Shown here: one piece after another, positions 50,130-59,071 of the stretch | How positions within the stretch are numbered: position 1 is the stretch's first letter | How the letters are laid out: each line of letters opens with the position of its first letter | Origin: Palsa-513 sp050010595 | GTDB lineage: Bacteria > Actinomycetota > Thermoleophilia > Solirubrobacterales > Solirubrobacteraceae | NCBI GenBank assembly: GCA_050010595.1 | Contig: JBEKKS010000002.1 | Span: 186,001 to 250,000, forward strand | DNA length: 64,000 nt | Reading direction: 5' to 3' | Notes under the pieces: model-generated | The model's input: only the letters and a program-made list of their open reading frames with translations | The model's database searches: none | Told to the model about the DNA's origin: nothing | Position numbers and translations under genes: made by a program

Positions 50130-51227
50130 ATGGCCCGCAGCTCGCAGGGCGATTCGCCTAATGGCCGCAATAACGGGAAGGCCGTCGCTGGTGACGGGCG
50201 CCCGGGGGACGCCGTCGTGCTGGCCGCCGCGCTGACGGCTGACCAAACCCTTGCCGACACCGATCAGACGGTCGCCGACGCCGACCAGACCGGATCCGAC
50301 GCCGACCAGACGGCGGCGGACGACGACCAGGCAGCCGCAAACGAGGATCAGGCCGCCAGCGACCGGTTTCTCCTGGCCGGCGGCGACGTGTCAGCTCACG
50401 ACGAGACGCGGGCTGCTCGCGACAGCAGCGCCGCTCGGCGCCACCGCAACGCGCAGGAGCGCGTTGATGCGGCGGCCATTCGGGACGCGACTGCCGCGGC
50501 ACGCGATCTGGCGGCGGCTGCGCGCGATGCTGCTGCTGCACGATGGGACAGCGAGTCCTCCGCGCGCGAAAAGCCAGGCTCGCCGTCCGATAAGGCTTTG
50601 AAGGCGGTCTTGCTGAGGGCCGTCGAGTCGCGACGCTCGGCCGCGGAGGACCGCGCTACTGCCGCTGCGGGCCGGGTCCGCGCCGCTAAGGACCGCGAGC
50701 AGGCCGCGCGCGATCGTGCCCAGGCGGCGCAAGACCGGGCGCAGGCAGCCCGGGATCGCGCGGAGCTTGCCCACCAGCTCGCGATCGCCGAGACCGACGA
50801 GCTGACCGGTGCCCGCGCGCGTGCCGCCGGTCTCGCGGAGCTCGAGCATGAAGTCGATCGCGCCCACCGGACGGACAAGGAGCTGGTCGTCGGCTACGTT
50901 GACGTCGTCGGACTGAAGGCGGTCAACGACACATCCGGCCATGCCGCAGGTGACGAGCTGCTGCGATGCGCAGTGCAGACGATCCGCGACCACCTGCGCA
51001 GCTACGACCTGATCGTGCGCCTGGGCGGAGACGAGTTCCTTTGTGTCGTGTCGGACATGTCGCCGCCGACGGTGGCGCAGCGGTTCGACGCGATTCAGGT
51101 TGCGCTCGCCGAAGACCCGAACGCACCGCGAATCAGGATTGGCATCGGCGCACTCCAACCGGCCGACACGGCGGCGGATTTGATCAGGCGCGCAGACGCC
51201 GCGCTGCCGCCAGGCAGTCGCCGCTAG
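50130..51227 (+). CDS. Coiled-coil repeat diguanylate cyclase (GGDEF)
   Basis: About 365 aa. Residues ~35-78 are six ADxDQT-type repeats (TLADTDQTVADADQTGSD), and ~90-235 an RDxAA coiled coil (ARDLAAAARDAAAA, DREQAARDRAQAAQDRAQAA). The C-terminal GGDEF domain keeps the metal Asp (YVDVVGLKAVND) and active site (RLGGDEFLCVV). No membrane segment. ATG 50130 has GGAGG 5 nt upstream; GTG 50064 and ATG 50106 are in frame. The 264-bp divergent gap is AT-rich in places, with no promoter I can assign firmly. Confidence 0.88.
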   Translation: MARSSQGDSPNGRNNGKAVAGDGRPGDAVVLAAALTADQTLADTDQTVADADQTGSDADQTAADDDQAAANEDQAASDRFLLAGGDVSAHDETRAARDSSAARRHRNAQERVDAAAIRDATAAARDLAAAARDAAAARWDSESSAREKPGSPSDKALKAVLLRAVESRRSAAEDRATAAAGRVRAAKDREQAARDRAQAAQDRAQAARDRAELAHQLAIAETDELTGARARAAGLAELEHEVDRAHRTDKELVVGYVDVVGLKAVNDTSGHAAGDELLRCAVQTIRDHLRSYDLIVRLGGDEFLCVVSDMSPPTVAQRFDAIQVALAEDPNAPRIRIGIGALQPADTAADLIRRADAALPPGSRR

Positions 51228-51280
51228 CGCAGTGCCCCTGAGCGGCGCGTCTTTCTGGCTCGTCGCCTGTAGCTGAAAAC

Positions 51281-51302
51281 CTCCCGACTCATATTGCGGG
51301 AG
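51281..51302. repeat. Hairpin upstream of the ice-binding-like gene
   Basis: CTCCCG and CGGGAG pair around a 10-nt loop in the 171-bp gap after the GGDEF gene. It could be a weak terminator or part of the leader. A G-run and GGTTACGGG follow. Nothing else is recognised here. Confidence 0.35.
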
Positions 51303-51398
51303 TTGGCGGTCGATAGTGGCAAGGGGGGGTTACGGGACACGACAGCGTGAGTCCCGAGCGCCCCTTCTCGATCCCTCGCAAATCAGGAGCGTTTCGCC

Positions 51399-52532
51399 AT
51401 GCGTCTCAACCCCCGCAGGCCTCGCCGCAATGGCCGCCGTACCCGCACGGTCCGGCTATCGGTTCTCATCTGTCTCGCGGGCTTCGCATTGCTGGCCGGC
51501 GGAGCATTCGCCGCGCAGCCACCCGTAGGCCTCGGAACGGCCGGCTCGTTCGCGGTCCTCGCGGGACAAGCGGTCACGAACACCGGGTCCTCGACGATCA
51601 ATGGCGATCTTGGCGTCAGTCCAGGAGCGGCCGTGACTGGCTTTCCGCCGGGAATCGTCAACGGCACGGTTCACGAGGCAGACGCGGTTGCGGGACAGGC
51701 GCAACTCGATCTGACGACCGCCTACAACGACGCCGCCGGACGCACCCCGTTCGTGTCGGTGCCGGCAGATCTAACAGGTCTAACACTTACTGCGGGCGTG
51801 TACCAAAACTCCTCAGCGCTTGCGCTTACCGGGGCCATGACGCTTGACGCGCAGGGCAACCCGAATGCGGTCTTCATCTTCCAGGCCGGCTCGACACTGA
51901 TCACCGGCTCGGGCAGCACCGTGAACCTCATCAACGGCGCTCAGCCATGCAACGTGTTCTGGCAGGTCGGCAGTTCCGCGACGCTTGGCACGACCTCGAA
52001 TTTCGTCGGCAACATCCTCGCGCTGTCGTCGATCTCGATGAACAACGGCGTGACCCTGAACGGCAGCGCACTCGCCCGCAACGGGTCCGTAACGCTGATC
52101 GATGACACGATTACCGCGGCGCATTGCGCCACGACGCCGGGTACGACGCCTACGACAACGCCGACGACCGCTGGGGGCGGTGGCAGCGGTTCGGGCGCGC
52201 CCACTACAGCGGGCGTCGCCAAGTTCCTCGCCGGGCCTCCCCTGATCAGCAAGGGCGGCGTAGGTCCCTGTGTGAGCAAGGAATTCAAGATGACGGTATC
52301 CGGGCACCTGATCAGCCGCGTGATCTTCTCCTTCGGAGGTAACGTCATCGCGACGCGCTCCGCGGCTCCGTTCACGGCCTCGGTCCATCCGGGGACGGGC
52401 AAGCACGAGCTGACTGCGTACGTGACGTTCTCCGATGCGACGCCGGCGAAGACGCTGAAGGCAGCGGTCAAGTCGTGCGCGACCGCCAAACGCTCGGTCA
52501 AACCAGCCGTAACGCCCGGATTCACCGGGTGA
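51399..52532 (+). CDS. Secreted ice-binding-like (DUF3494) protein
   Basis: 377 aa. The signal peptide ends near GGAFA|AQPP. Residues ~40-245 match the DUF3494 ice-binding beta-solenoid family: LGTAGSFAVLAGQAVTNTG, TINGDLGVSPG, AGVYQNSSALALTG, NAVFIFQAGSTLITGSGS, and FVGNILALSSISMNNG. A Thr/Gly-rich linker (TTPGTTPTTTPTTAGG) leads to a ~100-residue Ig-like domain. Some family members bind ice; others are probably adhesins. CAGGAGCG precedes the ATG. Confidence 0.9.
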   Translation: MRLNPRRPRRNGRRTRTVRLSVLICLAGFALLAGGAFAAQPPVGLGTAGSFAVLAGQAVTNTGSSTINGDLGVSPGAAVTGFPPGIVNGTVHEADAVAGQAQLDLTTAYNDAAGRTPFVSVPADLTGLTLTAGVYQNSSALALTGAMTLDAQGNPNAVFIFQAGSTLITGSGSTVNLINGAQPCNVFWQVGSSATLGTTSNFVGNILALSSISMNNGVTLNGSALARNGSVTLIDDTITAAHCATTPGTTPTTTPTTAGGGGSGSGAPTTAGVAKFLAGPPLISKGGVGPCVSKEFKMTVSGHLISRVIFSFGGNVIATRSAAPFTASVHPGTGKHELTAYVTFSDATPAKTLKAAVKSCATAKRSVKPAVTPGFTG

Positions 52533-52544
52533 TGCGCCGGCGTG

Positions 52545-52573
52545 TGTGCGGAGCCGGCTCACTGCTCCGCACA
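52545..52573. terminator. Strong hairpin after the ice-binding-like gene
   Basis: TGTGCGGAGC and GCTCCGCACA form a 10-bp perfect stem with a 9-nt loop, 12 bp after the stop codon and 30 bp before the transpeptidase start. No T-run follows, so it may attenuate rather than end transcription. Confidence 0.5.
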
Positions 52574-52603
52574 TACGTGGTGGTCAGCGCACGGCTGCGT
52601 CTG

Positions 52604-53329
52604 ATGCACAAGACGGCGAGCGCATTGCTCGCCGTCTCAGCGGCTCTGGCCACCGTCCCCGCCGCGCTAGGTGCAACGCCGCCCCAAGTCGCACCGGCGC
52701 AGGAGCTGGTGGCCCTGATTGGCGCGCACAGCTTTTCAGCCAGTCCTGGGGGGGTCGTGGAGGGAGCGGTCGCCGGCTCACGCCCGCTGACGCGGGAGCA
52801 GACGGTTCTGCCGGTGCTCTCGGCCGAGATCGACAACAGTGTCACCGCCCGGGGGCAGCTGTGGCTACAGGTACGCTTGCCGGGTCGCGTGCTCGGCGCC
52901 AAGACGCCGCCGGTCACGGGCTGGATCAAGGGATCGCAGACCGTGATCTCGAGCACCGGCTGGCACCTCGTCGTCGAGCTCGCCGCTCGGCGTCTGCTGG
53001 TCTACGAACGCGGCGTTCAGGTACGAAGCTACGCGGCGATCGTCGGCAAGCCATCGACGCCGACGCCGACAGGTGAGTACTTCGTCGAGGAGAACGTGAA
53101 GATGCCGTCAGGTGCGCCGGGCGCTCCGTATGCGCTCGCGACGAGCGACCGCTCGGATGTGCTGCACGCGTTTGAGGGCGGCCCCGGCCAGATTGCAATT
53201 CATGGACTCGAGAACCTCGGCGGCAAGCTTGGCACCGCTGCGTCGCACGGATGCATCAGGCTCGCCACGGGTGCCATCACTTGGCTTGCGCAGCGCATCG
53301 GGCCAGGCGTCCCGATCACGATCGTCTGA
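52604..53329 (+). CDS. L,D-transpeptidase (YkuD domain)
   Basis: About 241 aa. A signal peptide (MHKTASALLAVSAALATVPAAL) precedes a ~90-residue spacer, then the YkuD domain. Its catalytic motif is IHGLENLGG ... ASHGCIRLAT, with the nucleophilic Cys intact. LVVYERG-like substrate strands precede it (LLVYERGVQVRSYAAIVGKP). It forms or edits 3-3 peptidoglycan cross-links outside the membrane. The open frame extends to 52475, but ATG 52604 begins the signal peptide. Confidence 0.92.
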   Translation: MHKTASALLAVSAALATVPAALGATPPQVAPAQELVALIGAHSFSASPGGVVEGAVAGSRPLTREQTVLPVLSAEIDNSVTARGQLWLQVRLPGRVLGAKTPPVTGWIKGSQTVISSTGWHLVVELAARRLLVYERGVQVRSYAAIVGKPSTPTPTGEYFVEENVKMPSGAPGAPYALATSDRSDVLHAFEGGPGQIAIHGLENLGGKLGTAASHGCIRLATGAITWLAQRIGPGVPITIV

Positions 53330-53356
53330 AGGCCGCGCGCCTCCAGCCAGCCGAGC

Positions 53357-54379
53357 TCAAACGATCGGTACGCCGGCCGAGCGTTGTAGCCAACCGCGCT
53401 CGGTGGCGATCAACACAGCCTGAGCGCGGTCGACGACTTCAAGCGTGCCGTAGATGTGATGGAGATGTGTGCGCACGGTGCTTGTCGAAAGCGAGAGGTT
53501 CGACGCTATCTGCTTGTATGAGTCGCCAGTGGCGAGCTGACGTAGAACGTCGCACTCGCGTGCCGAGAGCGGACACGGCTCGACCACGCGCTGCTTGTGC
53601 GCGGGCGAGATCTGTGGCAGCGCGAAAAGCACACTGCGAAGCTCAGCCGAGCCTACGCCTGCAGCGGCGGCCACGCGCAGCATCTCGGCCGGCGATAAGG
53701 CATCGCCGTGGGCATAGTGAGCCAGGATGTCGGCGAGTCGTAGAAGTTGGGATTCGCGGCTGCCCTCGTCGGAGTGGTGGCGGTCGATCGCTGTCGCGAT
53801 CGACTTCGGCAGCCCCCAGCGTCGGGCGAGGACGCCCCCGACGAGCGCGTGATCGACTCCGAGCTCGCGACGCTCACGCGCGATCCGCTCCTCCGGTGCT
53901 TGCGATTCGGGGTGGATCGAATCGGCGTAGCCAGGATAGGCCGCAAGCAGCACGATCTTGCCGACATCATGAAGCAGCGCCGCAACGATGAGGCGATCCC
54001 GGTACGCGTAATGGATCTTGTCCGCCAGGAGCTCGGCGGCCGAGCGTGTCGCGAGTGCGTGCACACGGAAGCGCTCGGGAGTCGAGCCCCACTCGACGGT
54101 GCTGTCGAAGAAGTCGAAGGTGGAAACGCCCTCGGCGAGGCGCTGTACCGCCTCCGGGCCGAGTCGTAGCACCGCGTCGGCGATCGTCTCCACCTTTGAG
54201 ACCCGGGTCGGCAGTTGGTTGGCTAGCCGCATCACGGCGACCACGAGTGCGACGTCGGACTCCACTGCCGCAACGACCTCGTCGATCCCTCCTCCGTAAC
54301 CGCCGGCCGGACCGAGCAGCCTGTTGCGGGACTCGAGCAGCGCCGGAAACCCTTCGAGCGAGTCGAAGGCCCGGATCAT
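53357..54379 (-). CDS. HDOD-LuxR regulator
   Basis: About 340 aa. The HDOD domain (~1-215) includes LEGFPALLESRNRLLGP, VMRLANQLPTRVSKV, and an HD-like LLHDVGKIVLLAAYPG. A LuxR helix-turn-helix ends the protein (LSARECDVLRQLATGDSYKQIASNL). ATG 54379 begins the domain. In-frame ATG 54496 would add 39 residues, but codon third positions there are not G/C-rich. Its target is unknown. It is convergent with the transpeptidase and divergent from the PilB-like gene. Confidence 0.87.
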   Translation of the reverse strand: MIRAFDSLEGFPALLESRNRLLGPAGGYGGGIDEVVAAVESDVALVVAVMRLANQLPTRVSKVETIADAVLRLGPEAVQRLAEGVSTFDFFDSTVEWGSTPERFRVHALATRSAAELLADKIHYAYRDRLIVAALLHDVGKIVLLAAYPGYADSIHPESQAPEERIARERRELGVDHALVGGVLARRWGLPKSIATAIDRHHSDEGSRESQLLRLADILAHYAHGDALSPAEMLRVAAAAGVGSAELRSVLFALPQISPAHKQRVVEPCPLSARECDVLRQLATGDSYKQIASNLSLSTSTVRTHLHHIYGTLEVVDRAQAVLIATERGWLQRSAGVPIV

Positions 54380-54732
54380 TCGCCGTCCATGACCTTCGCC
54401 AGCTGCGCGCGGGGCTTGGCCCGACGCTACCGCCAGGGCTGCTGCTGTTCCCGAGGGTCTATCTGAAGCGGCTTGCGTCGCGAGACTCGATGACATCCGT
54501 ACCGGCCGCGCTCTCTGTCGCTGGTGTGGCCCGCGACATTCGCGCCGGGTGCCCGAGGAACGGAAGCGATACCCGTTCAAATTCCTATCGGCAGAACAGC
54601 TCGCGCGCAAGAATTATCGGCAAATCCAAAATCGGTCACAACCAACCGGCTATCGCGTAAGAGTCCAAAGGCCGATGTAGTTGGTATGCAGGCCAGTGCT
54701 CACAGCGCGTCGGCTTTGGCGCGTGAGCGCGC
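54380..54732. other. Divergent intergenic region, about 350 bp
   Basis: This gap lies between the HDOD-LuxR gene and the PilB/GspE-like gene. On the minus strand, TTGTGA (54636-54641), a 17-nt spacer and GATAAT (54613-54618) make a good promoter for HDOD-LuxR, giving a leader of over 200 nt if ATG 54379 is used. The sequence between is AT-richer than the neighbouring genes. No RNA gene or repeat is recognised. Confidence 0.5.
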
Positions 54733-56487
54733 ATGAGCGACCCGATCGAGGCAATCGCATCACGGGCGATCGTGGCAGGTGCCGAGGTGCGCGACACCGA
54801 CACGCCCAAGCTCGCTCTCGACGGCGTGTACAGCGGACGGCGCGGGGCGCGGATCGGCGACATCGTCGTGGAGCTCGGATTCTGTTCGCGCGTCGATGTG
54901 GAAGCGTCGGTTCGGGCGGCCTTGGAGTCCGGACGCCAGATGGGCGAGGTGCTGCTCGAGCGGAACCTGATCAGCGCGGACCAGCTCGCCACCGCCATGG
55001 CGGAGCGGTTCGGGCTCGAACACGGGCGGCTCGAGGACATCACGGTCGACATCGCCATAGCCCAGCTGCTGCCGGTCGCGGAGGCGCGCCGACTACAGGC
55101 GCTGCCGGTCAACGCGGTCGACGCCAAGACGCTCACGGTCGCGATCGCCGATCCGGCGAACATCTTGGCGCTCGACGACGTGTCGATGTTCACCGGGAGA
55201 GTGATCAGGCCTGTTGTCGTCTCACCGGGTGACTTCGACACGCTCTTGCGCCGCATCAGCGTGCTTGATGACGCGTTCATGGGGGACGGACCGGTCGAGG
55301 AGCCTGAGCCAACCGTCGTCGAGGAGGAGAGCGCCGACGACGCGCCGACGATCAGGCTCGTTCGCTCGGTGATCGCCCAGGCGGTCGACTATGGCGCTTC
55401 GGACATCCATTTCGATCCCGACGACGGTGCCCTGGATGTGCGCTACCGCATCGACGGCGTGATGGCTGAAGCGACACGGGTTCGCCCAGGTCAAGCTGCG
55501 GCCGTCATTTCGCGGATCAAGATCCTTGCGGAGATGGACATCTCCGAGCGACGCCTGCCGCAGGACGGCCGGATCGGGCTGGACCTTGCCGGCGGACGCC
55601 GAGTGGACATCCGGGTGGCGGTGATGCCGCTCGTCGACGGCGAGTCGGCGGCGCTCCGCATCCTTGACACGGGCAGTGCGCCGCTCTCGCTCGACGCGCT
55701 CGGGATGAGTGGGGGCGATCGCGCGAAGGTGTCCGCGGCGCTGCGGAGCACCCACGGAGCGATCCTGTCCACCGGTCCCACGGGCTCGGGCAAGACGACG
55801 TCGCTCTACGCCATGATCGGCCTTGTCAGCTCACGCGAGCGAATGCTGATGACGATCGAGGACCCTGTCGAGTATCGCCTCGCCGGTGTCAACCAGATCC
55901 AGGTGACCGAGCGAATCGGCCTCACGTTCAGTGCCGGGCTACGCGCGATCGTGCGCGCCGATCCGGACGTGATCATGGTCGGTGAGATCCGTGATCGCGA
56001 GAGCGCGCAGATCGCTGTCGACGCTGCGCTGACCGGGCACCTCGTGCTCTCGACGCTTCACACCAACGACGCCCCCAGCGCGCCGATGCGGCTCTTGGAC
56101 ATGGGCGTCGAGCCGTTCGTGGTGGCTTCGGCGATCAACTGCGTGATCGCTCAGCGTCTCGCGCGGCGCGTGTGCACGACCTGCCGTCGGGCTGTGTCGC
56201 TACGGGCCGAGCTGGTCGGCGCGAGCGGGGGCGACGTTCAGGTCTACGAGTCGGTCGGCTGTGCTCGGTGCCGGGGGACTGGCTTCACGGGGCGCGTCGG
56301 GCTCTTCGAGGTGATGCCGGTCACCGACGAGATCCGCACGCTGATCGCCGAACACGCCACGGGTCAAGCTGTAGCTCGACTCGCCGCCGCACAAGGCATG
56401 GTGCCGATGCGCACCGATGGCTTGATCAAGGTACGCGCGGGCGACACGACCCTTGCCGAGCTCGGCCGCGTCCTCGGCGACACCTAG
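54733..56487 (+). CDS. GspE/PilB-type secretion ATPase with MshEN domain
   Basis: 584 aa. Residues ~35-180 are an MshEN domain with two RLGxxL-like helical repeats (ARIGDIVVELGFCSRVDV, QMGEVLLERNLISADQL); the family binds c-di-GMP, though some consensus Arg/Gln are replaced here. The ATPase follows, with Walker A STGPTGSGKTTS, Asp box TIEDPVEYRL, VIMVGEIRDRESA and the four-cysteine zinc site (VCTTC ... CARC). It powers type IV pilus or type II secretion assembly. No other pilus genes are in the window. Confidence 0.93.
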   Translation: MSDPIEAIASRAIVAGAEVRDTDTPKLALDGVYSGRRGARIGDIVVELGFCSRVDVEASVRAALESGRQMGEVLLERNLISADQLATAMAERFGLEHGRLEDITVDIAIAQLLPVAEARRLQALPVNAVDAKTLTVAIADPANILALDDVSMFTGRVIRPVVVSPGDFDTLLRRISVLDDAFMGDGPVEEPEPTVVEEESADDAPTIRLVRSVIAQAVDYGASDIHFDPDDGALDVRYRIDGVMAEATRVRPGQAAAVISRIKILAEMDISERRLPQDGRIGLDLAGGRRVDIRVAVMPLVDGESAALRILDTGSAPLSLDALGMSGGDRAKVSAALRSTHGAILSTGPTGSGKTTSLYAMIGLVSSRERMLMTIEDPVEYRLAGVNQIQVTERIGLTFSAGLRAIVRADPDVIMVGEIRDRESAQIAVDAALTGHLVLSTLHTNDAPSAPMRLLDMGVEPFVVASAINCVIAQRLARRVCTTCRRAVSLRAELVGASGGDVQVYESVGCARCRGTGFTGRVGLFEVMPVTDEIRTLIAEHATGQAVARLAAAQGMVPMRTDGLIKVRAGDTTLAELGRVLGDT

Positions 56488-56597
56488 GCAAAGCTGTGGG
56501 TTTGCGCGGATCGCTCGCCTAAGCTCGGGCAAGCCGCGTGTCGATAGGACTCGCAGAGCCGTTTTGGGCTGTCCGCTGCACGAGTCTGGAAGTCGTA

Positions 56598-59071
56598 ATG
56601 GGCGAGACGATGGAGGCCTCGGCGGACCGCCCGGTCCCGTCCAGCAGCCCGGAGCCCGTTGAGACCCCGGTCCGGCGCTTTCGAATCTGGCTAGTCGTCG
56701 CGGTCCTGGTCGCCGGTGTCGGCGTTGCCGGCAGCGCGCTCGCAGCGCGTTCGGCGGCCAACAGCAACGCCGAGAAATCACGAGAAGCTTTCGAGCAGAG
56801 CTCGGCGGAGGTGGCGGCGTCGCTCCAGCTCGCTCTCGACCGCGAACGCGACCTCGTGATTACCGCATCCGGGCTCTTCCTCGGCGATCCGACCGCGACC
56901 GGCGCCCAATTCCGCGCTTGGGCGACATCGGTTCAGGCACTCCAGCGCTATCCCGAGCTCTTGACTTGGGGCGAGATCCTGCTCGTCCGCAGAGCAGATC
57001 TCGCCGCGTTCGCCGCGAGGTTCGTGCCGGCCGGCTCACGACGAGCGTTTCCTCGCTGCCGGCAGGCGTGCGGCCGTACTACTGCCTTGCCGCGGCAGTC
57101 GACCCACGCTCGGTCCTAGAGGCCCTGCCCGCCGGCGTCGACTACTGTCCCGGTTCGACGCTGCTGTCCGCGCGCAGCTCGGGCCGATACCTCTACGCTC
57201 CGGCGAAGATCGGCGGCCAGGACGTTCTGGAACTGAGCGTCCCCTTCTATCGCGGCGGCGCAGTACCACCTACCGCGGCGGCGCGACGCGCAGCATTTGC
57301 GGGTTGGATTGCAATAACGCTCAAATCGCGTCTGATACTTGCGGCGGCTCTGGCCGGTCACCGAGGCATTGCCGTTGTGCTCAGCTACCACGGTCCCAAG
57401 CCGAGCGCGGGCCCACGGCCCGGCGCCGGTTCGAAGCTCAGCCTGACAGTCCCTGTATTCCGCTCGGGCAGCGTGCCAAGCAGCGCGCAGTCAGCCAGCG
57501 CCACCGTGGCCAACGGGTGGATCGTCCGCACATTCGGGGCACCGGTTAGCGCGGCCGTGTTCTCCAACGTCAGCGCCGCCGCGATCCTGGTGATCGGCGT
57601 CGGGCTGAGCCTCGCGCTCGGCCTGCTCGTGCTGGTGCTTGGCACGGGACGCGCCCGCGCACGCCGTCTCATCGCTGAGCAGACCGGCGAGCTGCGCGAT
57701 CAGGCCGGCGAGTTGCTCTATCAGGCGATGCACGACGCCTTGACCGGCTTGCCGAACAGGACGCTGATCATGGATCGCATCGAGCAACTGCTTGCCCGCG
57801 GCCGGCGCACCGGAACGACCGGCGCCCTCCTCTACGTCGATCTGGACGAGTTCAAGAACGTCAACGACAGCCTGGGTCATGCTGCCGGCGACAAGCTCCT
57901 CATAGCCGCCGCGGCACGTTTGAAGAGCACCTTGCGATCGGTTGACACGATTGGTCGCATGGGCGGCGATGAGTTCGTCGTCTTGATCGACGGCGGCGTG
58001 TCCGAGGCGGCTCCGGAGCTGGCTGCGACGCGGCTGCTCGACGTCATGCGCCAACCATTCGAGCTCGGGACGGGCGGACCGGCTATCACCGTCAGCACGA
58101 CGATCGGGATCGCGCTCGGCGACCGCTCTGCTGCCGGAGATCTGCTGCGCGACGCAGACGTGGCGCTCTATCAGGCGAAAGCCGCCGGAAGGAACCGCTA
58201 CCAGGTGTTCAGTGCCGGTGCGCAACGCAGCGCGGGCAACCGCATGGAGCTCGAGTTCGATCTGCGATCTGCGCTTACTCACAAGCAATTTCGTCTCGTT
58301 TACCAGCCGATTTACAATCTGGATGAGCTCGAACTTGTCGGCGTCGAAGCCCTGCTGCGCTGGGAGCATCCCGATCGCGGGACAGTGCAGCCCGACGACT
58401 TCATTCCGATCCTCGAGCACACCGGCCAGATTTGTGAAGTCGGTCATTGGGTTCTGCTCCAGGCATGTCAGCAAGCGGTGGCATGGCGAAGAAGCGGCAG
58501 CGACCTGGCAGTCTCGATCAACGTCTCCGCCGTGCAACTCGAAAGCGATGCGATCGTCGACCACATTCGCCATGCACTGCAGACAACGGGACTAGACGCC
58601 GGTGCACTGATCGTCGAGGTGACCGAGACGGCGTTGATGCGAAACGCTGACGCCACGGCCAAACGGTTGCGCGCCATCAAGAAGCTTGGCGTCAAGATCG
58701 CCGTCGACGACTTCGGCACCGGCTATTCGAGCCTCGCCTACCTCCAGAAATTCCCGGTCGACTGCCTCAAGATAGACCGTGCGTTCATCGACGGCCTCAA
58801 CGACTCCCCGGAGTCACGCGCGCTCATCCGGACGCTCGTCCAGCTTGGTCGCGCGTTGAATCTCACCACGCTTGCGGAGGGCGTCGAAACCCCCCAGCAG
58901 CTAGACCAGCTGCGGTGCGAAGACGTCAACGAGGTTCAGGGCTATTTCCTTTCGAGACCACTCGACGCGGCAACGTTCGAGAGGCAACTGCTCACACCGA
59001 TGCGAGCTCGAGCGGCCACGTTGCGCGCGAAGCGAGGCACCGGCCCGCGAACGCCTAGCCGGGTGCCCTGA
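56598..59071 (+). pseudogene. CHASE-GGDEF-EAL protein, frameshifted
   Basis: A frame from ATG 56598 (GGAAG upstream) encodes a membrane helix (IWLVVAVLVAGVGVAGSAL) and the start of a CHASE-type sensor, then runs into unrelated residues. The rest continues one base out of frame from about 57030 (LTTSVSSLPAGVRPYYCLA) through a second membrane helix, a GGDEF (RMGGDEFVVL) and an intact EAL domain (VGVEALLRWEHP, VDDFGTGYSS, LAEGVET). The shift falls in GCCGGCCGGC at ~57026-57036. It is either a real inactivation or a 1-base sequence error; the long open EAL part suggests it is recent. Confidence 0.85.

Noticed and set aside
51240..51350. Possible c-di-GMP riboswitch upstream of the ice-binding-like gene
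   Set aside because: A GGTTACGGG string recalls the 3' part of the GEMM motif, but the conserved 5' core and GNRA loop are not found.
57026..57036. Programmed -1 ribosomal frameshift in the CHASE-GGDEF-EAL gene
   Set aside because: No X XXY YYZ slippery heptamer or downstream pseudoknot is evident; a 1-base loss in a GC repeat is simpler.
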